Source: Bacteroidota bacterium (lineage in GTDB: Bacteria; Bacteroidota; Ignavibacteria; UBA10030; UBA8401). From it: 64,000 nucleotides of DNA. The notes under the pieces are model-generated. The model had not been told where the DNA came from. It worked only from the letters and a program-made list of their open reading frames with translations, and did not search any database. Shown piece by piece: positions 56,917 to 64,000 of the stretch. A program made the position numbers and the translations under genes. Location: the NCBI GenBank assembly GCA_041658205.1, contig JBBAAO010000003.1:186001-250000 (forward strand). The letters are read 5' to 3'. Within the stretch, counting starts at the first letter, position 1, and every line of letters begins with the position of its first letter.

Positions 56917-57031
56917 AAGGGTTTCCTTTCTTCCGTGTTTGAATCACGATTTCAAACACGAATGATAAACCAGCACCCTTGGAAATACGACAGCATCATA
57001 CAAACATGGTTTATACAAGGCTGGATTAACT

Positions 57032-58432
57032 CTATAGCTTTGTTACTACCTTCAGCATTTGTTGGACCCTCTTGGGCGTGCTTGCTTCAGCATAGAACCG
57101 AATAATCGGTTCCGTACCAGATGCACGGACAAGAATCCAGCCATCTTTGGTCACTAACTTTATTCCATCTGTCAAATCGTATTTAATAATATCAAACGAT
57201 CCGACTCTCTTTGGTTTACTTTGGAAATACTTCATTACTTTTTCTTTTTGCACATCTGTCAAATGTGCATCGATCCGACCGAAGTGATGTTCACCAAATT
57301 CATCAAATAATTCTTTTACTAACTGGCTCAGTTTCATTCGGCGCACAGCCATTACCTCTGCTAACAAAAATCCGATGAAAATTCCATCTCGTTCAGGTAA
57401 ATGACCTTTCACAGCGATTCCACCGCTTTCTTCACCGGCAATAATGATATCCTTTTCAGTCATCAATCGGCAAAGATGTTTAAAACCAACAGCTGTCTCA
57501 TACAAACGGACGTTATAATGTTCGCACATTTTTGTAATAAGATCTGTCACCGATAACGATTTGGCCACAGCACCGCGATAATGTTTCCGTTCCATAAGAT
57601 ACTTCAACAAAATCGCAAAGATACGATGTGAATCGACAAAATTTCCTTTTTCATCCACAGCACCAATTCTATCGGCATCACCGTCCGTTGCAAAACCGAA
57701 ATGATATTTTCCGGCCCGAACTTCCATACTTAGCTCTTCGGTATTTTGAGGAAGCGGTTCAGGGTTTGTTGTCCCGAATGAAGGATTATAATCGCTGCGG
57801 ATCGTCCCGATTTTTGGCAGCAATAATTCAGGAATCCCCATTCCGGCGCCATGCATTGCATCGTGCATAATTTTCAGTTTTACTGATTTGATGAGATCAA
57901 ACTCAATTTTCGTTTGAAGGTCGGCAACATATATTTTTGTGAGATCGATAAATTGAATCATTTTTGCTTTTACTAACTCATCAAATGATTTTATCTCGAT
58001 CGGCAATACTGTCAGTTCCTGCAAAGGCGCAAGTTCCTTCTCAACTTCCGTAATCATTTCAGGGTGCGCAGGTCCGCCATAATCTCCTTTGATCTTAAAT
58101 CCATTATACTTCGCGGGATTGTGGCTTGCCGTAATAACAATTCCACCAGCCGCTTTTTTCTTAACAACGCCTAATGACACCATTTGTGTAGCAGAAATTT
58201 TATCTGCCAACAATACTTTTACACCGGCAGAAGCAATGACTTGTGCCGCACAATGGGCGAATTCTTTTGATAAGAACCGCGCATCATATCCGATGACAAC
58301 ACCATTTTTAGCATTCTTGTGTTTTGAAAAATAAAGCCCTGTTGCAAGAGAAACTTTTTGAACACCTGCAAATGTAAAATCATCTGCAATCACTCCGCGC
58401 CAACCGTCCGTTCCGAATTTGATGTGAGCCAT
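57032..58432 (-). CDS. Phosphoglucomutase/phosphomannomutase family enzyme
   Basis: Alpha-D-phosphohexomutase of 466 residues that interconverts sugar-1- and sugar-6-phosphates. The four domains show the start KFGTDGWRGVIADDF, the phosphoserine loop TASHNPAKYNGFKIK (Ser 103), the metal loop DGDADRIGAVD (about 250), the sugar loop GEESGGIAV and the C-terminal phosphate site RASGTEP. Specificity (glucose, mannose, glucosamine) is not clear from these motifs. It is 115 bases upstream of the DUF4921 gene on the same strand, so both probably handle hexose-1-phosphates. Confidence 0.94.
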   Translation of the reverse strand: MAHIKFGTDGWRGVIADDFTFAGVQKVSLATGLYFSKHKNAKNGVVIGYDARFLSKEFAHCAAQVIASAGVKVLLADKISATQMVSLGVVKKKAAGGIVITASHNPAKYNGFKIKGDYGGPAHPEMITEVEKELAPLQELTVLPIEIKSFDELVKAKMIQFIDLTKIYVADLQTKIEFDLIKSVKLKIMHDAMHGAGMGIPELLLPKIGTIRSDYNPSFGTTNPEPLPQNTEELSMEVRAGKYHFGFATDGDADRIGAVDEKGNFVDSHRIFAILLKYLMERKHYRGAVAKSLSVTDLITKMCEHYNVRLYETAVGFKHLCRLMTEKDIIIAGEESGGIAVKGHLPERDGIFIGFLLAEVMAVRRMKLSQLVKELFDEFGEHHFGRIDAHLTDVQKEKVMKYFQSKPKRVGSFDIIKYDLTDGIKLVTKDGWILVRASGTEPIIRFYAEASTPKRVQQMLKVVTKL

Positions 58433-58632
58433 AGTTATAGTAAGATTGTGAGATTAATGATAAGTAAATAGATTGATTAATTTCGTGAAATTATTTCAAG
58501 ACATTCGTACAGTAGTTCTTTCTTTCAAAACAAAATTGAAACAATGTTCATTCGCTTTCAATTTTTCTCATTTATTTGAGAACGCCAAATAAAAATTCTT
58601 TGTTCTTAAGCAAAATATACTAAATTTTGAAT

Positions 58633-59739
58633 GTGGAAAAAAGAACGAAAATCACCCATCAATACAATCTAATCTTTCTACTTTTTCTTTCGGTATCCCT
58701 TTTTGGGCAAAATTCTGAAGAAAAACGATTCTATTTTTATCACCCTGAAAATGCATTCGGCTCGGAATCTCAGATTCATCCTGTTAATATTTTCCTAAAT
58801 GGTGGATTTGATATGCTGCGCAATGGGGGCCATAATAAGAATATTTTCAAATGGGATTACGAAGGAGACGTCGCCCATGTATGGAGAAATCTTAAAGACC
58901 CGATCGGGAATATTAGAAAATTTGGCGTAAATGAATTCGTTCAACAAGAGATTTTCAATTTTACCATAGGTGTAAAACATGCAGAATTTCTTCCAAACAT
59001 CGGCGGTCATACCATTGGCAACGGAATGCATTATGCGAAATTTGGTGAATACCTTGAATATCATAACGTCTCGTATCCCTATCTCTGGTCAGGATTGATG
59101 ACGACAGCGTATCAAGTAATGAATGAAGTGATTGAAGCAGAAGGATATCGAGGTATAAATGTTGATCTTGTCGCAGATATCTACATGTTCAATATTGCCG
59201 GTATTGCTATCTTCAGTACTGAATGGGGAAAACGTTTTTTTTCTGAAACACTTCCAATCAACGAATGGTCCCCCCAACCAATTCTCGAACCGGTAACGGG
59301 ATATCTTCAAAATGCGGGTCAGCAATATTACGTTCGGAAAAATTATTCGATACTTGGGAACTGGTCTCCTTTCTTTTATTACGGTGTCTATACCATGTTC
59401 GGTGCAAGCTACGCGTATGATTCGCAAAATTCTTTCACTGTCGGGAGCGGAAGGGTTATCAATAAATTACGTGAAGGCCGCTTACGGGGATTTCGCAAGA
59501 TTGATCCGCAGATGGATGGAACGGTAGGTTTCTTTTGGGATAAGAATAGTTCATTAATGACATCGGTGCTGTTCACTGGACCAGGATTGTACAACATGCA
59601 GATCAATATTTATCCCGGCGTAATTTCTATCGGAGGATTTTCTCCGGGGATTTATCTTGCTGTTGGTGAGTGGGATGGTTTTATCCTTGGGGTGACTTTT
59701 TCAGAATTCCCTATCGGTTTTGGCTTCAGTAAAAAATAA
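58633..59739 (+). CDS. Exported protein of unknown function (DUF3943-like outer-membrane/periplasmic)
   Basis: About 368 residues. No ATG lies near the N-terminus; GTG at 58633 or TTG at 58627 gives a signal peptide (YNLIFLLFLSVSLFGQ). Mature sequence has the block HPVNIFLNGGFDMLRNGG, HTIGNGMHYAKFGEYLEYHNVSYPYLWSGL and repeated Gly/aromatic beta strands at the end (INIYPGVISIGGFSPGIYLAVGEW, FSEFPIGFGFSKK), so an outer-membrane beta-barrel is likely. I cannot name the family with confidence. It faces enolase tail to tail over a shared terminator. Confidence 0.75.
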   Translation: MEKRTKITHQYNLIFLLFLSVSLFGQNSEEKRFYFYHPENAFGSESQIHPVNIFLNGGFDMLRNGGHNKNIFKWDYEGDVAHVWRNLKDPIGNIRKFGVNEFVQQEIFNFTIGVKHAEFLPNIGGHTIGNGMHYAKFGEYLEYHNVSYPYLWSGLMTTAYQVMNEVIEAEGYRGINVDLVADIYMFNIAGIAIFSTEWGKRFFSETLPINEWSPQPILEPVTGYLQNAGQQYYVRKNYSILGNWSPFFYYGVYTMFGASYAYDSQNSFTVGSGRVINKLREGRLRGFRKIDPQMDGTVGFFWDKNSSLMTSVLFTGPGLYNMQINIYPGVISIGGFSPGIYLAVGEWDGFILGVTFSEFPIGFGFSKK

Positions 59740-59740
59740 C

Positions 59741-59774
59741 AATGCCGCGCTTCAATATTTTAAAGCGCGGCATT
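59741..59774. terminator. Bidirectional terminator hairpin between the exported protein gene and eno
   Basis: AATGCCGCGCTT/AAGCGCGGCATT, a 12-base perfect stem with a 10-base loop. On the minus strand it is followed by GTTATTTTTTAC (good T-run for eno, whose stop is 26 bases before the hairpin); on the plus strand by a weaker GCTTTGCTT tail. Confidence 0.85.
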
Positions 59775-59799
59775 GCTTTGCTTACTGCAACAGTTCGGA

Positions 59800-61122
<1,323 letters not shown>

Positions 61123-61234
61123 TTAGTAATGATGAATGAATTTCGGCAAAAATCAGAAGAAAGGAAAGTGAATTATTCCTTGAATGTCATTTGAAGAAAG
61201 TGTAGGTTTGCACAATATATCGGAAGGAATTTTT

Positions 61235-61825
61235 ATGCTAAAATTTTTACTCTGCATCATTACGCTCTGCTGTTTCACAATTACATCTGCACAAACACCG
61301 TCATTATCAAAAATAATTCATTTCAAAGAGTTGCAAAAAATACTTCCGGTTAAAGCACCCGAAGGATTTAAACGAGAAAAACCAAAAGGGCAAACTGTTT
61401 CTAGTTCCGGAATTTCAACCTCAAATGCATCGGTTGATTTTACCACTTTAAAAAAAGAAAAGCAGTTACAAACAACAGATGATGGAAAACAAGACTCGGT
61501 TGACGTTGATGTTACATGGACCGCAACAATAGAGATTATAGATTATATAGGAATGGGCGAAGGAATGTTTGCATCGTTACGCATGTTGGCAGAAACAACG
61601 TTCGAAAATGAAACCGACGATGGCTATGAAAAGAGCACAACATTTAACGGATACAAAGGGATAGAAAAATCTCACTCAGAGGAATATTCCAAATCATGCG
61701 GATTACAATTGGTGGTTGGTGACCGGTTTCTTGTGAATGCCAATGGCAATGGTTTTTCTGATGCTGGCATTTTACAGATGATTCTGAACTCAATGGAGCT
61801 GAAGAAACTTGAACAGATGAAATGA
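61235..61825 (+). CDS. Exported protein of unknown function
   Basis: A 196-residue protein. The ATG at 61235 has GGAA upstream and gives a signal peptide (FLLCIITLCCFTITSAQ); the longer frame from 61184 is less likely. The mature part starts PSLSKIIHFKELQKILPVKAPEGFKREKP, continues with a Ser/Thr/Lys-rich stretch and an alternating hydrophobic segment (WTATIEIIDYIGMGEGMFASLRMLAE), and ends with FLVNANGNGFSDAGILQMILNSMELKKLE, a DUF-type C-terminal pattern that resembles heavy-metal-binding-adjacent or 'Phytochelatin'-like small proteins only weakly. Family not recognised. Confidence 0.75.
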   Translation: MLKFLLCIITLCCFTITSAQTPSLSKIIHFKELQKILPVKAPEGFKREKPKGQTVSSSGISTSNASVDFTTLKKEKQLQTTDDGKQDSVDVDVTWTATIEIIDYIGMGEGMFASLRMLAETTFENETDDGYEKSTTFNGYKGIEKSHSEEYSKSCGLQLVVGDRFLVNANGNGFSDAGILQMILNSMELKKLEQMK

Positions 61826-61913
61826 CATACAAAGAACGTTGCGTTAAGGTTTGAACGTGAAGAGCTTCGCCACTGCAAACCAAACGATTTTATTCACTCT
61901 CCAAGGAGGATTC

Positions 61914-62345
61914 ATGGAAGTAAAAATCAATTACGTTGCTGTTGGTGCAGCAGCTATTGCCATGTGGATTATCGGTGCAGTATGGTATGGAATATTTTCA
62001 ACTCAATGGATGGCATATACAGGAATAACACAAGAAATGGCACAAACGATGACAGGAAAAGATATGGCAATCTTATATGGTGGATCTGTAATTGCCTATT
62101 TCATTATGTTCTACGTTCAGTGTCATGTGCATCATGCGTTCCAAGTAAAGGATATAAAAGGTGCAGCCCAGGCAGCATTTTGGAACTGGTTGGGTTTTGT
62201 TGCAATGTCCATGTATGTCAGCAATTCATTCCAATCAAAATCGATTGGGTTGACACTTATTGATTCCGGTTACTGGCTGATTGGGATGATTGTTGGAGGC
62301 ATTATTCTTGTGAAAATGCAAAAGAAAGAAACAGCCGCAAATTAA
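61914..62345 (+). CDS. DUF1761 domain membrane protein
   Basis: A 143-residue integral membrane protein (ATG at 61914 with AAGGAGGATTC upstream; the longer frame from 61851 is rejected). Four hydrophobic segments: VNYVAVGAAAIAMWIIGAVWY, ILYGGSVIAYFIMFY, AAFWNWLGFVAMSMYV and LTLIDSGYWLIGMIVGGIIL. The pattern IIGAVWYGIFSTQWMAYTG early on is the DUF1761 hallmark. Function unknown. It is followed by a dispersed repeat and then the antiporter gene. Confidence 0.88.
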   Translation: MEVKINYVAVGAAAIAMWIIGAVWYGIFSTQWMAYTGITQEMAQTMTGKDMAILYGGSVIAYFIMFYVQCHVHHAFQVKDIKGAAQAAFWNWLGFVAMSMYVSNSFQSKSIGLTLIDSGYWLIGMIVGGIILVKMQKKETAAN

Positions 62346-62416
62346 TTTTTGAAACGCCAATCCGATTATTTGCCATAACACCTTTCTAGAAACCATCTCT
62401 AAAACACAAAGGCACA

Positions 62417-62556
62417 ATCATTCTGAATCCTGATGCAATCCTGAGCGAAGGATATCGGGATTAAGAATCTGAATTTACATTCAGGTTTTTCGTTGCACAT
62501 TTTTTTGAAAAAAATTCTGTGGCTTACTCAGATCCTTCGCTTCGCTCAGGATGGCA
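62417..62556. repeat. Dispersed intergenic hairpin repeat (TCATTCTGAATCC family), copy B
   Basis: It opens TCATTCTGAATCCTGATG and ends CTTCGCTCAGGATGGCA. The ends are near-complementary (TCATTCTGA with CTCAGGATGG), with an internal CCTGAGCGAAGGATATCGGG arm facing GATCCTTCGCTTCGCTCAGG. Together with 62346-62657 this makes up the gene-free spacer before the antiporter. Copy A is at 23141-23295. Confidence 0.75.
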
Positions 62557-62657
62557 ATAGTTTCACTTTTGAGATACTTCAAGATAATATACAATTTGGG
62601 AAGGTTTTTTATTTTCAATCCCTTGCAAGTATTCTCAATTTTTCTACCTTACTGGTA

Positions 62658-64000
62658 ATGATGTCAATTGAATACATACTTATTGCGGGATGTTCGCTCA
62701 TCTTGCTCAGCATTGCAATAGCAAAATTTTCGGACAATCTCGGAGTCCCAACATTATTATTATTTCTTGGCATTGGAATGCTTGCAGGCTCCGATGGTCC
62801 TGGTGGACTTTACTTTGATGATGCCCGTTTAGCACAATCAATCGGCATCATAGCACTCATCTTAATCTTGTTTGCCGGCGGACTTGAAACGAAATGGAAT
62901 GATATCAAACCGATTCTCCGCGATGCATCGATACTATCAACATTCGGAGTACTGGTAACGGCAATAATCATTGCTATTGCAGCAATGATTATTCTCCATT
63001 TCTCTTTTTTACAAGGAATGTTGTTGGGTGCAATCGTTTCTTCCACGGACGCAGCGGCGGTGTTTTCTGTTCTTCGTTCAAAGAATGTATCTTTAAAAGG
63101 AAATCTTAAACCAATGCTGGAGCTTGAGTCCGGCAGCAATGATCCCATGGCTGTCTTTTTGACCATAGGAACATTACAGTTACTCACCAACGCCGAAACG
63201 ACAGTAGTCGATATTGTAATGCTGTTCTTCTACCAAATGATTATCGGAGCAGCGTTTGGGTACGGATTCGCCAAAGCAATGACACTGATATTGAATCGAT
63301 TACGGTTTTCATACGAGGGAATATATCCGGTTTTTGCCCTCGCTTTTGTAGGATTTGTCTATTCAGCAACAACAATAGTGAACGGAAGCGGATTTCTTGC
63401 CGTTTATCTTGCAGGATTATTTGTCGGGAACAGTGACTTTGTTCAGAAAAAAAGCTTGTTACGATTTTTTGATGGATTAAGTTGGCTAGGACAAATTGCA
63501 ATGTTTCTCACCCTTGGACTATTGGTCTTTCCAAGCCATATGATCCCTATCATTCCTTCCGGAATTATCATTTCACTTGTTTTAATTGTTATTGCACGGC
63601 CAATAGGTGTGTTTTCTTCTCTTATGTTTTCTTCTTATTCACTGAAAGAAAAGATTTTCCTTTCGTGGGTTGGATTGCGCGGAGCTGTACCTGTCATTTT
63701 AGCAACATTTCCACTCTTGGCAGGAATTGAAGGGGCAGTGCTATATTTTAATATTGTCTTTTTTATTGTTTTCTCGTCGGCGATTATACAAGGCTGGTCC
63801 CTTTCTGTTGTGGCAAGATGGCTGAATTTGATTGCACCACCAGAGAAAAATAGTCACTATCCTATTGAATTTGCAGGGAACGAAAATTCTGAAACACAAT
63901 TGGTTGATCTCATCGTCCCTTATGATGCAGAAATTGCCGGAAAATCAATTGTGGAGTTAGGATTGCCGCACGACAGCCTTGTTGTATTGATCGGCAGAAA
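62658..64000 (+). CDS. CPA1-type potassium/proton antiporter (NhaP2/CvrA-like), 3' end cut by window edge
   Basis: An ATG at 62658 (MMSIEYIL) opens a frame of 447 codons that reads off the right edge. About 12 hydrophobic segments carry VPTLLLFLGIGMLAGSDGPGG, LFAGGLETKW, VSSTDAAAVFSVLR (the Asp of transport) and LELESGSNDPMAVFLT, all family marks of CPA1 K+/H+ (NhaP2) antiporters. SWVGLRGAVPVILATFP closes the membrane part, and the visible end (DLIVPYDAEIAGKSIVELGLPHDSLVVLIGR) begins a TrkA-C type regulatory domain. Exchanges cytoplasmic K+ or Na+ for H+ in pH and volume control. Confidence 0.93.
   Translation, partial: MMSIEYILIAGCSLILLSIAIAKFSDNLGVPTLLLFLGIGMLAGSDGPGGLYFDDARLAQSIGIIALILILFAGGLETKWNDIKPILRDASILSTFGVLVTAIIIAIAAMIILHFSFLQGMLLGAIVSSTDAAAVFSVLRSKNVSLKGNLKPMLELESGSNDPMAVFLTIGTLQLLTNAETTVVDIVMLFFYQMIIGAAFGYGFAKAMTLILNRLRFSYEGIYPVFALAFVGFVYSATTIVNGSGFLAVYLAGLFVGNSDFVQKKSLLRFFDGLSWLGQIAMFLTLGLLVFPSHMIPIIPSGIIISLVLIVIARPIGVFSSLMFSSYSLKEKIFLSWVGLRGAVPVILATFPLLAGIEGAVLYFNIVFFIVFSSAIIQGWSLSVVARWLNLIAPPEKNSHYPIEFAGNENSETQLVDLIVPYDAEIAGKSIVELGLPHDSLVVLIGR

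Overview
The window looks like a chromosomal segment of a Gram-negative member of the Bacteroidota/Chlorobiota side of the tree, most plausibly an Ignavibacteria-like lineage. This is inferred from several things. Two secreted proteins end in type IX secretion (T9SS) style C-terminal domains, one with the NFPNPFNPST motif typical of that group. There is a Kdo-activating enzyme (KdsB), so an LPS outer membrane. Many proteins have short Sec or lipoprotein signals. There is a 'two-component propeller' sensor kinase. DNA is moderately AT-rich, and AGGAGG-type Shine-Dalgarno sites are used in places. No rRNA, tRNA, CRISPR array, phage or transposase gene was seen.

Layout. 1-3157 (minus): start of the division/cell-wall (dcw) cluster, mraZ-rsmH-ftsL-ftsI (ftsI runs off the left edge), with MraZ boxes upstream. 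3324-9767 (minus): a HAD phosphatase, mfd, a double-thioredoxin-fold protein and an ABC-2 transporter pair. 9895-25773 (mostly plus): metabolic and envelope genes (ATP-grasp, SDR, class-3 aldehyde dehydrogenase, M3 oligopeptidase, ACT-domain SerB, D-2-hydroxyacid dehydrogenase, Nudix), a histidine kinase/OmpR regulator pair split by a repeat, and a protein made of two GH2-type sugar-binding domains. 26280-29142: two consecutive GT-B (MurG/MGDG-synthase-like) glycosyltransferases plus a small membrane protein. 29189-37291: a T9SS propeller protein, apaG, a serine hydrolase, a DCC thioredoxin-like protein, a histidine-kinase-like protein lacking its phospho-acceptor histidine, DUF2461, a pseudouridine synthase and a HEAT protein. 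37333-42879 (minus): a GH10-like secreted hydrolase, a three-heme-motif adenylate cyclase and a HerA-type ATPase. 43121-51752 (plus): tex, then a Ste24-like protease, plsC, gatC, kdsB, an MFS transporter and pyrG. 51756-61089 (minus, one plus gene inside): NarL regulator and propeller kinase, a GalT-like DUF4921 protein, a phosphohexomutase, enolase. 61235-64000 (plus): two small envelope proteins and a K+/H+ antiporter cut by the right edge.

Most of the window is housekeeping. The stretches most worth a second look are: the cyclase with three CxxCH modules (39052-41229); the kinase-like protein with SNQLRTS in place of SHELRTP (33159-35324); the tandem glycosyltransferases (26280-28766); the GalT-like DUF4921 enzyme beside a phosphohexomutase (55588-58432); and the families of intergenic mosaic hairpin repeats (14.6, 23.1, 26.0, 30.4 and 62.4 kb).
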